Notes under the pieces: generated by a model | Database searches by the model: none | Told to the model about the DNA's origin: nothing | The model's input: only the letters and a program-made list of their open reading frames with translations | Shown: in pieces, positions 47,713-56,473 of the stretch | How the letters are laid out: every line of letters begins with the position of its first letter | How positions within the stretch are numbered: position 1 is the stretch's first letter | NCBI RefSeq assembly: GCF_002090115.1 | Contig: NZ_BBRK01000004.1 | Location: 1,612,001-1,676,000, forward strand | From: Demequina sp. NBRC 110054 | GTDB taxonomy: Bacteria; Actinomycetota; Actinomycetes; Actinomycetales; Demequinaceae | Direction of reading: 5' to 3' | DNA length: 64,000 nt | Position numbers and translations under genes: made by a program

Positions 47713-48405
47713 ATGACTCTTACGCGTTCCGAGCTCGCCCAGTACGTCGACCACACCCTCCTCAAGCCCGAGTCGACCCCGGCCGACGTCGCGGCGCTCG
47801 TCGCGGAGGGTGCCTCGCTCGGCGTCTTCTCCGTGTGCGTCTCGCCCTCGATGCTTCCGATCGCCACGCCCGAGGGCCTCGCGGTCGCCACGGTGTGCGG
47901 CTTCCCGTCCGGCAAGCACCACTCGTCGGTCAAGGCAGCCGAGGCCGCGCTCAGCATCGAGCAGGGCGCCGACGAGGTCGACATGGTGATCGACATCGCC
48001 GCCGCGAACGAGGGCCGCTTCGAGGACGTCCAGGCCGACGTGGCCGCCGTGCGCGCCTCGGTGCCCGAGGGCAAGATCCTCAAGGTCATCATCGAGTCGG
48101 CCGCGCTCACGGATGAGGCGATCGTGGGCGCGTGCGAGGCCTCGGAGGCCGCGGGCGCTGACTTCGTGAAGACCTCGACCGGCTTCCACCCCGCGGGCGG
48201 CGCCTCGGTGCACGCCGTGGAGCTCATGGCGAAGACCGTCGGTGGCCGCCTCGGCGTCAAGGCCTCGGGCGGCATCCGCACCTCGGAGGCCGCGCTCGCG
48301 ATGATCGAGGCCGGCGCGACGCGCCTGGGCCTGTCCGGCACTGCCGCGGTGCTCGATGGCTTGGATGGCGTGGTCGCCGAGACCGAGGGCGACGGCGGGT
48401 ACTGA
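47713..48405 (+). CDS. deoC: Deoxyribose-phosphate aldolase
   Basis: 230 residues, class I aldolase with a TIM barrel. [10 protein letters not shown] carries one catalytic Lys, and VKASGGIRT the Schiff-base Lys near 187; [11 protein letters not shown] supplies Asp. It splits deoxyribose-5-phosphate into acetaldehyde and glyceraldehyde-3-phosphate, the end of the salvage path begun by cdd, deoA and add. TAGGCT at 47701-47706 lies 6 nt before ATG, so it has its own, probably leaderless, promoter. Confidence 0.96.
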   Translation: MTLTRSELAQYVDHTLLKPESTPADVAALVAEGASLGVFSVCVSPSMLPIATPEGLAVATVCGFPSGKHHSSVKAAEAALSIEQGADEVDMVIDIAAANEGRFEDVQADVAAVRASVPEGKILKVIIESAALTDEAIVGACEASEAAGADFVKTSTGFHPAGGASVHAVELMAKTVGGRLGVKASGGIRTSEAALAMIEAGATRLGLSGTAAVLDGLDGVVAETEGDGGY

Positions 48406-48426
48406 TTTTCTTCTTCTCTTCGTCGT

Positions 48427-48469
48427 CATCGGCCCTTCCTCCGGACATGTACGGGGTGAAGGGCCGATG
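48427..48469 (+). terminator. Long-loop hairpin after deoC
   Basis: CATCGGCCCTTC (48427-48438) and GAAGGGCCGATG (48458-48469) form a perfect 12-bp stem; inside, CCG and CGG can add an inner stem. It is preceded, not followed, by a pyrimidine run and lies just upstream of the ribosome binding site of the next gene, so besides ending deoC transcripts it may regulate that gene. Confidence 0.6.
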
Positions 48470-48484
48470 TCGTAGGAGGAGTCA

Positions 48485-49147
48485 ATGAACTACCAGGACC
48501 GAGAGAACGAGGCGCTCGACGCGCTCCTCGACGGTTCCGCGCCACAGGTGTCGGCCGTCACGCGTGAGCGCTCCGCGGCGATGGGTGCACTGCTCGACGA
48601 CGTGCATCCCGCGCGGCCTCGGCGCTCGTGGCGCACCTGGGCGGCGTTCGGTGGGGCGGCGCTGCTCCTCGGCGCTGGCGGCGTGGCCACCGCCGAGAGT
48701 CGTCCCTGGGAGTCCTGGTGGGCTGACGATGCGGTGACCGAGCTGTCCTACATGCTCCCCAGCGGGGCGGTGTGCACGGGGATCATCGGCAACATCTACG
48801 GGCCCGAGGAGTCGGTCGCGGCCGCTGAGGAGTTCCTCGCGCAGCCCGACCTCCTGGAGATACTCGAGCCGGCGATCGCCGCCCAGGTCGGCGACCTGGT
48901 GGACGCTGTCAGGACGGCGGAGCTCGCAGACGGGCAGACGGTGGACGCAGGCCCCGGCACACCGTACTGGTCGGATGACGTCGCCTACCACGATGCGGTG
49001 TGGGACGCCGCTGTGGACGCGATGTACGCGCAGCTCGAGGAGGACGGTTACGAGATCGACGGGTTGAGCATCTCCGGCGAGGAACGATGCCCCGCCCTGG
49101 TCCCCGCCGAATCGGACGACTACGACTCCATCGAGTCCCATGACTGA
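48485..49147 (+). CDS. Membrane protein paired with an ECF sigma factor (putative anti-sigma)
   Basis: 220 residues of unknown family. The N-terminal 45 residues are charged and helical (NEALDALLDGSAP, ERSAAMGALLDDV), then one membrane helix (about 52-70), then an acidic extracytoplasmic domain with two Cys (AVCTGI, ERCPAL). There is no HxxxCxxC motif. It overlaps the ECF gene that follows by 8 bp, so the two are co-expressed. The layout suggests an anti-sigma factor, but the order is reversed from usual. TAGGAGGAG is a strong ribosome binding site. Confidence 0.6.
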   Translation: MNYQDRENEALDALLDGSAPQVSAVTRERSAAMGALLDDVHPARPRRSWRTWAAFGGAALLLGAGGVATAESRPWESWWADDAVTELSYMLPSGAVCTGIIGNIYGPEESVAAAEEFLAQPDLLEILEPAIAAQVGDLVDAVRTAELADGQTVDAGPGTPYWSDDVAYHDAVWDAAVDAMYAQLEEDGYEIDGLSISGEERCPALVPAESDDYDSIESHD

Positions 49148-49622
49148 CGCGGAGGAGGCGCTGCGCGCCCACGGCGACGACCTCCTCGCGTACCTCGAGC
49201 GACGTGTCGGGCGAGACGATGCGGCTGACGCCCTCGCGGAGACGTTCGCCACGGCCTGGCGACGCGCCGCGGACATGCCACCCGATCTGCAGGAGGCGCG
49301 CCTATGGCTCTTCGGGGTCGCACGGATGACGGCGGCCAACACTGGACGTGCAGGTCGTCGGCGCAGCCGCCTGGTCGCGACGCTGCGAGACGCCATGGTC
49401 ACGGCCGCACCCGCGGCTGATCGTGGGGTCGAGGTGCGGGACGCGATCGCGCGGCTCGAACCCGACCAGGCCGAAGTGGTGAGGCTGCGGCATTGGGAGG
49501 GGCTCACGCTGGCCGAGGCGGCTGTGGTGCTCGACGAGCCCGCCTCCACGGTGCGCAGCCGCTACGCCCGCGCGCGGGCCGTTCTTGCCGAGGCGCTCGC
49601 GGACGAGGGCGTCGCCGACTGA
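49140..49622 (+). CDS. Small ECF RNA polymerase sigma factor
   Basis: 160 residues. Region 2 is short (LLAYLERRVGRDDAADALAETFATAWRR, in two parts) with a WLFGVARM segment, and region 4 is clear (LRHWEGLTLAEAAVVLDEPASTVRSRYARAR). The linker is minimal. The target promoters are unknown; no GGAAC-type promoter is visible before the pair. The start is fixed by an 8-bp overlap with the upstream membrane-protein gene. Confidence 0.8.
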   Translation: MTDAEEALRAHGDDLLAYLERRVGRDDAADALAETFATAWRRAADMPPDLQEARLWLFGVARMTAANTGRAGRRRSRLVATLRDAMVTAAPAADRGVEVRDAIARLEPDQAEVVRLRHWEGLTLAEAAVVLDEPASTVRSRYARARAVLAEALADEGVAD

Positions 49623-49695
49623 GCGGGCAGCGGCGCCGGGACGATCCGAGTCCACTGGCCGAGGACGCTGCGCCGACCCGTGCGACCATGAGCGG

Positions 49696-50124
49696 GTGAC
49701 CGACCCCCGACTCGATGAGCTTGCGACCCTGCGCCGTGTCCGGGACCGCATCGATCGCGAGCATGCTCAGCCTCTCGACGTCGAGGCCCTCGCACGTGGT
49801 GTCCACATGTCGGCCGGCCATCTGAGCAGGCGGTTCAAGGCCGCTTACGGAGAGTCGCCGTACTCGTATCTCATGACCCGTCGCGTCGAGCGGGCGATGG
49901 CGCTCCTGCGTCGCGGCGATGTCTCCGTCACCGAGGCGTGCTTCGAGGTCGGCTTCTCCTCGCTCGGCACGTTCTCGACGCGCTTCGCCGAGCTGGTCGG
50001 CATGCCGCCGAGCGAGTACCGCGAGCGAGCGGCCACGCATCCGGTCGACCTTCCGACCTGCGTGGTCAAGGCAGCGGCGAGACCGGTCAGGAATCGAGAA
50101 GCGCCGCCGCTCGCTCGCGCGTAG
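49696..50124 (+). CDS. AraC-family transcriptional regulator
   Basis: 142 residues, essentially just the DNA-binding domain. The two helix-turn-helices are clear: [20 protein letters not shown], and [20 protein letters not shown] with [21 protein letters not shown]. The missing sensor domain suggests control by abundance or by a partner. It precedes a VOC gene by 10 bp, a frequent pair in actinobacteria, so it may regulate that gene. GTG start at 49696. Confidence 0.88.
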   Translation: MTDPRLDELATLRRVRDRIDREHAQPLDVEALARGVHMSAGHLSRRFKAAYGESPYSYLMTRRVERAMALLRRGDVSVTEACFEVGFSSLGTFSTRFAELVGMPPSEYRERAATHPVDLPTCVVKAAARPVRNREAPPLARA

Positions 50125-50134
50125 CGTCGCAGTC

Positions 50135-50539
50135 ATGAAGCTCACGATTCAGCACACGTTCGTTCCGCACACCGACCCCGAGGCCTCGCTCGCGTTCTAC
50201 CGCGACTCGCTCGGATTCGAGGTCCTGAATGACGTCGGAGGGGGTCCCATGCGGTGGATCACCGTCGGCTCGTCCGACGGCGGCACCACCGTCGTCCTCA
50301 CCCCTCCGGCCGCAGATCCCGGCATCACCGACGACGAGCGCCGCGTGATCGCCGAGATGATGGCCAAGGGCACCTACGCGGCGCTCGTGCTTGCCACGGA
50401 CGATGTCGACGAGGCGTTCGCGCGGATCGAGGCGACCGGCGCCGAGGTGGTGCAGGAGCCGACCGACCAGCCGTACGGCGTGCGCGATTGCGCCTTCCGG
50501 GACCCCGCCGGCACCATGGTCCGCATCCAGCAGCGCTGA
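50135..50539 (+). CDS. VOC family protein next to AraC regulator
   Basis: 134 residues with glyoxalase-fold modules: [19 protein letters not shown] at the start and [16 protein letters not shown] at the end. Substrate unknown. TAGCGT at 50122-50127 lies 7 nt before the ATG, overlapping the stop codon of the araC-like gene, so it may have its own leaderless transcript. Confidence 0.85.
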   Translation: MKLTIQHTFVPHTDPEASLAFYRDSLGFEVLNDVGGGPMRWITVGSSDGGTTVVLTPPAADPGITDDERRVIAEMMAKGTYAALVLATDDVDEAFARIEATGAEVVQEPTDQPYGVRDCAFRDPAGTMVRIQQR

Positions 50540-50708
50540 ACCGCGCCCGAGCCCGCGCGAAGCCAACGCGAAGCTCCGGCGACGCCCGCGCGACGACCTG
50601 GCGACGCCGGCGCTCGCCCAGAGAACGGCGCGCGCCGCATCGTCCCTGGTGGGACAATCGCCGCGTGAGCGCGAGCGACCCGGACCCCGCGCCATCGCAG
50701 GAGGCCCC

Positions 50709-53069
50709 ATGACCGACCACGCCGCAGACGCCCACGACCTCATCAAGGTCCGCGGCGCGCGCGAGAACAACCTCAAGGACGTCTCCGTCGACCTCCCGAA
50801 GCGCCGGCTCACGGTGTTCACCGGGGTCTCCGGCTCGGGGAAGTCCTCCCTGGTCTTCGACACGATCGCGGCCGAGTCCCGACGCATGATCAACGAGACC
50901 TACAGCTCCTTCATCCAGGGCTTCATGCCGAGCCAGCAGCGACCCGACGTGGACGTCCTCGAGGGGCTCACGACGGCGATCATCGTCGACCAGGAGCCGA
51001 TGGGCGCCAACGTGCGCTCGACCGTCGGCACCGCCACGGACGTCCACGCGATGCTGCGCATCCTGTACTCGCGGCTCGGGCAGCCCCAGGTCGGCCCGCC
51101 GCAGGCGTTCTCCTTCAACGTCGCGACCTCGTCGGGCTCGGGCTCGGCCACGGTGACCCGCAAGGACGGCACGACGGTCCGCGAGCACCGCGAGTACTCG
51201 GTCACGGGAGGCATGTGCGTGCGCTGCGAGGGCACGGGGCGGGTCTCGGAGCTGGATCTGACTCAGGTCTTCGACGACTCGAAGTCACTCGCGGAGGGTG
51301 CGCTCACCATCCCGGGCTACACCGCAGACGGCTGGGCGGTCCGGATCTACACCGAGTCTGGATTCCTCGACCCCGACAAGGCCATCAAGGACTACTCCAA
51401 GCGTGAGCGCGACGACTTTCTCTACAAGGAGCCGACCAAGGTCAAGATGGCCGGCATCAACATGACCTACGAGGGCCTCATCCCCAAGATCACCAAGTCG
51501 ATGCTGTCCAAGGACAAGGACGCGATGCAGTCCCACATCAGGGCATTCGTCGATCGCGCGGTGACCTTCCAGACCTGCCCCGACTGCGACGGTACGCGGC
51601 TCAGCGCGCTCGCGCGGTCCTCGAAGGTCGCGGGCAAGGGCATCGATGAGCTCGCGGCGATGCAGATCTCCGACCTCGCAGCGTGGATGCACGACCTCGA
51701 CGAGCCGGGCGTCGGTCCGCTGCTCGACTCCCTGCGCGACACGCTCGACTCGTTCGTCGAGATCGGGCTCGGCTATCTCTCGCTCGATCGCGCGGCCGGC
51801 TCGCTGTCAGGGGGAGAGGCGCAGCGGACCAAGATGATCCGCCACCTCGGGTCGTCGCTCACGGACATCACCTACGTGTTCGACGAGCCGACGATCGGGC
51901 TTCACCCGCACGACATCGCGAGCATGAACGATCTCCTGCTGCGCCTGCGCGACAAGGGCAACACGGTCCTTGTCGTGGAGCACAAGCCGGAAGCCATCGC
52001 CATCGCGGACCACGTGGTCGACCTCGGCCCCGGCGCCGGCACCGCGGGCGGCGAGATCTGCTTCGAGGGAACGGTCGACGGGTTGAAGGCCTCCGACACC
52101 CTCACCGGCGCCCACCTGGGCTATCGCGCGGCGCTCAAGACGTCGGTGCGCGCGGGCAAGGGCTCCATCTCCATCAAGGGGGCCTCCGCGAACAACCTTC
52201 AGGACGTCGACGTCGACGTGCCTCTCGGCGTCCTCACGGTCGTCACCGGCGTCGCGGGTTCGGGAAAGTCCTCGCTCATCCATGGCTCGATCCCGGACGA
52301 TGCGGGGGTCGTCAAGGTCGACCAGCGCCCCATCAAGGGCTCGCGCAGGTCCAATCCGGCCACGTACACGGGCGTCCTCGAGCCGATCCGCAAGGCCTTC
52401 GCGAAGGCCAACGGCGTCAAGCCCGCGCTGTTCAGCGCGAACTCCGAGGGCGCCTGCCCGGTGTGCAACGGCGCCGGCATGATCTACACCGAGCTCGGTG
52501 TCATGGAGACCGTCGCGAGCGTGTGCGAGGCGTGCGAGGGCCGGCGCTTCAACGACGATGTCCTCCAGTACACGCTCGGAGGTCGGTCGATCGCGGACGT
52601 CCTCGAGATGCCGGTGGCCGACGCGCTCGCGTTCTTCTCCGACGGCGAGGCCAAGAACGCGGCGGCCGCCAAGGTCATCGGTCACCTCGATGACGTGGGG
52701 CTCGGCTATCTCGCGCTTGGGCAGCCGCTGACGACGCTCTCGGGGGGCGAGCGGCAGCGCCTCAAGCTCGCGACCCACATGGCAGAGAAGGGCGGCGTCT
52801 ACGTCCTCGACGAGCCGACCACGGGCCTGCACCTCGCCGACGTCGAGAACCTGCTCGGTCTGCTGGACAGGCTCGTGGACGCGGACAAGACGGTGATCGT
52901 GATCGAGCACCATCAGGCGGTGATGGCGCACGCGGACTGGGTCATCGACCTCGGCCCTGGCGCGGGCCACGACGGCGGGCGTGTGGTCTTCGAGGGCACG
53001 CCGGCCGATCTGGTGGCGTCGGGGGAGACGCTCACCGCGCGGCACCTCAAGGCGTACGTCGGAGGATGA
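50709..53069 (+). CDS. Short UvrA-like ABC ATPase
   Basis: 786 residues, against about 950 for housekeeping UvrA. Two ABC modules are complete: Walker [10 protein letters not shown] and GVAGSGKSS, signatures [10 protein letters not shown] and [10 protein letters not shown], and Walker B segments FDEPTIG and LDEPTTG. Zinc-finger pairs are [16 protein letters not shown] and [17 protein letters not shown]. The length and the shortened region between the first Walker A and CVRC point to the UvrA2 type, which lacks the UvrB-binding part and is linked to DNA-damage or antibiotic tolerance. GGAGG before the ATG fixes the start. Confidence 0.88.
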   Translation: MTDHAADAHDLIKVRGARENNLKDVSVDLPKRRLTVFTGVSGSGKSSLVFDTIAAESRRMINETYSSFIQGFMPSQQRPDVDVLEGLTTAIIVDQEPMGANVRSTVGTATDVHAMLRILYSRLGQPQVGPPQAFSFNVATSSGSGSATVTRKDGTTVREHREYSVTGGMCVRCEGTGRVSELDLTQVFDDSKSLAEGALTIPGYTADGWAVRIYTESGFLDPDKAIKDYSKRERDDFLYKEPTKVKMAGINMTYEGLIPKITKSMLSKDKDAMQSHIRAFVDRAVTFQTCPDCDGTRLSALARSSKVAGKGIDELAAMQISDLAAWMHDLDEPGVGPLLDSLRDTLDSFVEIGLGYLSLDRAAGSLSGGEAQRTKMIRHLGSSLTDITYVFDEPTIGLHPHDIASMNDLLLRLRDKGNTVLVVEHKPEAIAIADHVVDLGPGAGTAGGEICFEGTVDGLKASDTLTGAHLGYRAALKTSVRAGKGSISIKGASANNLQDVDVDVPLGVLTVVTGVAGSGKSSLIHGSIPDDAGVVKVDQRPIKGSRRSNPATYTGVLEPIRKAFAKANGVKPALFSANSEGACPVCNGAGMIYTELGVMETVASVCEACEGRRFNDDVLQYTLGGRSIADVLEMPVADALAFFSDGEAKNAAAAKVIGHLDDVGLGYLALGQPLTTLSGGERQRLKLATHMAEKGGVYVLDEPTTGLHLADVENLLGLLDRLVDADKTVIVIEHHQAVMAHADWVIDLGPGAGHDGGRVVFEGTPADLVASGETLTARHLKAYVGG

Positions 53070-53070
53070 C

Positions 53071-53724
53071 TCAGCCTTCGGCCGTGACCTCGCGGCCTCG
53101 CGCCTGATCCAGCATCGCCTTCGCGATCGCGGGAACCTCACGGATGTTGCCGAGCACTGTCGACTTGGTGAGCCGGATCGCCGGGTACCGACCCTGCGCG
53201 TCGAGCCCTGCCTGCTCGCACAGCCACACCGCGCGCGGCTCGTGGAACTCCTGCGTCGCGACGATCACCGACGAGGCGCCGTAGACCGACCCCGCCCGCG
53301 CGCACGACGAGTAGGTGTCGAGCCCGAGCGGGTCCTCGACGATCGCGTCTGACGGCACGCCCATCGACTCGGCGAGCGCGCGCATGATGGTCGGCTCGCC
53401 ATAGCCCGACGAGTCCTCGCCGTCGCCGCTCATGATGAGGAGGTCGACCGTGCCGTCGAGATACAGGGCGACGCCGGTCTCGACGCGCTCGCGCAGGAAC
53501 CTCGACGGCTCGCCGTCCTCGTACACGCGCGCGCCGAGCACGAGCGCGGCGTCGGCATGCTCCGCCGGGGTGCCCGCCTCGGAGACGGACGAGGCGGTGG
53601 TGAGCCTCACCACCGCCCACGGCGCCGCAACGAGCGCCGGGATCAGGACGATCGCCGCGATCACCCAGCGCAGGCGCGGGTGAAGGCGCTCGCGCATACG
53701 TGGGCGCAACGCGAGATCAGGCAT
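53071..53724 (-). CDS. SanA/YdcF-like (DUF218) membrane protein
   Basis: 217 residues. One N-terminal helix (about 20-40) anchors the protein. DUF218 motifs follow: ALVLGARVYEDGEPS, LIMSGDGEDSSGYGEPTIM, EDPLGLDTYSSC and VIVATQEFHEPRAVWLC. SanA-like proteins affect envelope permeability to vancomycin, but their activity is unknown. GATAGT on the minus strand lies 8 nt before the ATG at 53724, so the mRNA is probably leaderless. The convergent UvrA gene stops 1 bp away. Confidence 0.85.
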   Translation of the reverse strand: MPDLALRPRMRERLHPRLRWVIAAIVLIPALVAAPWAVVRLTTASSVSEAGTPAEHADAALVLGARVYEDGEPSRFLRERVETGVALYLDGTVDLLIMSGDGEDSSGYGEPTIMRALAESMGVPSDAIVEDPLGLDTYSSCARAGSVYGASSVIVATQEFHEPRAVWLCEQAGLDAQGRYPAIRLTKSTVLGNIREVPAIAKAMLDQARGREVTAEG

Positions 53725-53769
53725 GCCGTGACACTATCGCGACGTCCGGTCGCAGGCGGGGTTTCCCAC

Positions 53770-53830
53770 ACGGAGAGGAACGCAGGAGCCTGGCCGGACC
53801 CGCGGGGGCCACGGAGAGGAACGCAGGAGC
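53770..53830 (-). repeat. Paired 20-mer containing GCTCCTGCGTTCC, 41-nt period
   Basis: ACGGAGAGGAACGCAGGAGC is repeated perfectly at 53770-53789 and 53811-53830, 41 nt apart. On the minus strand each reads GCTCCTGCGTTCC at its start, one base different from the 47626/47667 pair with the same period. It lies between the sanA-like gene and the phosphohexomutase. Confidence 0.85.
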
Positions 53831-53851
53831 TGACTCCAGCCCGCCCCCGCG

Positions 53852-55549
53852 CTACAGCCCGAGCGCCGCGTGCACGTCCGAGTCGAGCGCGTCCATCGCC
53901 TGGGTCGCCCGCGCGCGCGCAGCGCCGACATCCCCATCGGAACCGAGCGGCTCGATGACCTCGAGGTACGCCTTGACCTTGGGCTCAGTCCCGGAAGGAC
54001 GGATGATGACGCGCGCGCCCGACACCGTGGCGAGGTGCAGCCCGGTGGTCGGGGGCAGTCCCTGGAAGCCCTCGCCCATGTCGTCGGTCGCGACCACGTC
54101 GGATCCACCGAGCGACGCCGGGGGAGCGGACAGCAGCCGGTCCATCGTCTCGCCGATGAGCGAGATGTCCGCGAAGCGTGCCGAGACCTGCCTGGTCAGA
54201 TAGACGCCATACGCGCGCGCGAGGTCGTCGATCGCGTCCGCCAAGGTCCGACCCTCGGCCTTGAGCGACGCGACGTAGTCGGCCATCACGACGGCCGCGG
54301 AGATGCCGTCCTTGTCGCGCACGAGGTCGGGCGCGACGCAGTAGCCGAGCGCCTCCTCGTAGCCGTAGACGAGCCCCTGCTCGCGGGAGATCCACTTGAA
54401 GCCCGTGAGCGTGTGGCGGTAGCCGAGCTCATACCGGGAGGCGATCGCGGACAGCTGCTGCGACGACACGACCGAGTTCGCGAGGACGGCACCCTCGGGG
54501 TGGCCGCCGCGCGAGGCGACCCGCTCGCCCAGGAGCGAGCCGACGACGTCGCCGTGCAGCATCGTCCACTTGCCGTCGATCATCGTGGCGACCGCGGCGC
54601 GGTCGGTGTCGGGGTCGTTCGCGATCACGACGTCCGCCTCGACCGACTCGGCGAGCGCGATGGAGAGGTCGATCGCGCCCTTCTCCTCGGGGTTGGGGAA
54701 GCTCACGGTCGGGAAGTCGGGGTTGGGCTCCGCCTGCTCCGGGACGGTGTGCAGGTCGCTGAAGCCCGCGGTGCGGAGCACGCGCTCCACGGTCGAGGCG
54801 CCCACGCCGTGCAGGGGCGTGAGGACGATGCGGAGGTTGGCACGGGCGTCGTCCGTGGGCGGGGGGACGAGGGCGCCGGTCGCGGCGACGTACTGGTCGA
54901 CGATGTCCTCGCCCAGCACGGTCCAGCCCTCGGCGGCGCGGGGCACGGACTCGACGGTCTCGACCGCCTCGATGCGCGCGGCGATCCGCGCGTCGTACGG
55001 GGGCACGATCTGCGCGCCCTGACCGGAGTCGGTGACGACGCGTCCGCCCAGGTAGACCTTGTAGCCGTTGTCCTGAGGCGGATTGTGCGACGCGGTGACC
55101 ATCACGCCCGCATCGGCGTCGAGGACGCGCGTCGCGTAGGCGAGCACGGGCGTCGGGAGCAGGCGGGGCAGGAGCAGCGCCTCGTGACCCGCCGCGGTCA
55201 TCACCGCGGCGGTGTCCTTCGCGAACTGCGCGGAGCCGTGGCGTGCGTCGTAGCCGATCGCGACGCGCGCGGGGGCGTCGCCGAGCTCCTCCGTGAGGAA
55301 GGCCGCGAGGCCCGCCGCGGCGCGGATCACGACGGCGCGGTTCATGCGGTTCGGGCCGGCGCCGATGCGGCCGCGCAGCCCGGCGGTGCCGAACTGGAGC
55401 ATCCCGCGGAAGCGGTCCGTGAGGTCCACCTGGGCCTTGTCGTCGCCGACCTTCGCGCCCGCGATGACGGCCTGGAGCTCGCCGCGGGTGCGGGGGTCAG
55501 GATCGTCGTCCACCCAGGCGAGGGCGGCTTCGAGCAGTGCGTCGTCCAT
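53852..55549 (-). CDS. Phosphohexomutase (phosphomannomutase/phosphoglucomutase)
   Basis: 565 residues, PmmB-like. The phosphoserine loop is TASHNPPQDNGYKVY, the metal loop NDPDTDRAAV, the sugar loop GYEEALGY and the phosphate-binding loop RPSGTEPKVKAY. The size fits phosphomannomutase/phosphopentomutase-type PMM_B rather than GlmM. Next to punA, it may convert ribose-1-phosphate to ribose-5-phosphate, as well as supplying mannose-1-phosphate for manC; both are inference. AAGGAG eight bases upstream favours ATG 55549 over GTG 55552. Confidence 0.9.
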   Translation of the reverse strand: MDDALLEAALAWVDDDPDPRTRGELQAVIAGAKVGDDKAQVDLTDRFRGMLQFGTAGLRGRIGAGPNRMNRAVVIRAAAGLAAFLTEELGDAPARVAIGYDARHGSAQFAKDTAAVMTAAGHEALLLPRLLPTPVLAYATRVLDADAGVMVTASHNPPQDNGYKVYLGGRVVTDSGQGAQIVPPYDARIAARIEAVETVESVPRAAEGWTVLGEDIVDQYVAATGALVPPPTDDARANLRIVLTPLHGVGASTVERVLRTAGFSDLHTVPEQAEPNPDFPTVSFPNPEEKGAIDLSIALAESVEADVVIANDPDTDRAAVATMIDGKWTMLHGDVVGSLLGERVASRGGHPEGAVLANSVVSSQQLSAIASRYELGYRHTLTGFKWISREQGLVYGYEEALGYCVAPDLVRDKDGISAAVVMADYVASLKAEGRTLADAIDDLARAYGVYLTRQVSARFADISLIGETMDRLLSAPPASLGGSDVVATDDMGEGFQGLPPTTGLHLATVSGARVIIRPSGTEPKVKAYLEVIEPLGSDGDVGAARARATQAMDALDSDVHAALGL

Positions 55550-55551
55550 CA

Positions 55552-56349
55552 CTACATCTCCTTCACGATCTCGGCGAGGAGCCGCGAGATGCGGGGAGCC
55601 GCGGCGGCGCCGGCGTCGAGCACCTCCTGGTGGTCGAGGGTCTCGCCGCCGAAGCCGGCGGCGAGGTTGGTCACGAGCGACAGGCCGAGGATCTCCATGC
55701 CCGCCTCGCGCGCCGCGATCGACTCGAGCGCGGTCGACATGCCGACCAGGTCGGCGCCGAGGATCGACGCCATGCGCACCTCGGCGGGCGTCTCGTACTG
55801 GGGCCCGGTGAACTGCATGTAGACGCCCTCGGGCAGATCTGCATCGATCGTGCGGGCGAGCTCGCGCAGGCGCGGCGTGTAGGTCTGGGTCATGTCGACG
55901 AAGGTCGCGCCTTCGAGCGGCGTGGCCGACGTGAAGTTGATGTGGTCGTTCAGCAGCACCACGGTGCCGGGGACGAAGTCGCGGTTGACGGAGCCGCAGC
56001 CGTTCGTGACGACGAGCTGCTTCGCGCCCGCGGCGGCGGCCATGCGGACCGCGTGCGCCACGGTCGAGGCGTTGCGCGACTGGTAGAAGTGCTGGCGCGC
56101 GCCCAGGGCCAGCACGATGCGGCCGTTGGGAGTGCGGAACGAGCGGTGGACGGCGTGGTGGCCGGCGACCGCGTGGCCTGTGAATCCGGGGATCTCCGCG
56201 GCGGGCACGGAGGCGATCTCCTCGCCGAGCAGCTCGGCGGCGCCACCCCAGCCGGAGCCGAGGATCAGGGCGATGTCGTGGCTCTCGATGCCGGTCTTCT
56301 CGGCGAGGACGCGCGCCGCCTCTGCGGCGTAGTCGTGGGCTTCAGTCAT
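55552..56349 (-). CDS. punA: Purine-nucleoside phosphorylase
   Basis: 265 residues of the trimeric PNP type. LILGSGWGGAAELL is the phosphate loop, GARQHFYQ matches the conserved His region, VTNGCGSVN replaces VTNAAGG, and VGMSTALESIAAREAGME the Glu substrate region. It cleaves inosine and guanosine, complementing add. TAGGCT on the minus strand (56362-56357) lies 7 nt before ATG, so it is probably leaderless. It overlaps or abuts the phosphohexomutase start, so the two are co-transcribed. Confidence 0.93.
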   Translation of the reverse strand: MTEAHDYAAEAARVLAEKTGIESHDIALILGSGWGGAAELLGEEIASVPAAEIPGFTGHAVAGHHAVHRSFRTPNGRIVLALGARQHFYQSRNASTVAHAVRMAAAAGAKQLVVTNGCGSVNRDFVPGTVVLLNDHINFTSATPLEGATFVDMTQTYTPRLRELARTIDADLPEGVYMQFTGPQYETPAEVRMASILGADLVGMSTALESIAAREAGMEILGLSLVTNLAAGFGGETLDHQEVLDAGAAAAPRISRLLAEIVKEM

Positions 56350-56473
56350 GAGGTCGAGCCTAGTCGCGACCGGGTGCCATCGCAGGGACGATGCGGGAGT
56401 CGGGGCCGTTCCAGGGCTCCCGTGGGCGGCGTCGCTGGGTGACGCGTCCACCCCGCTGTGCCACGATGGCGGC

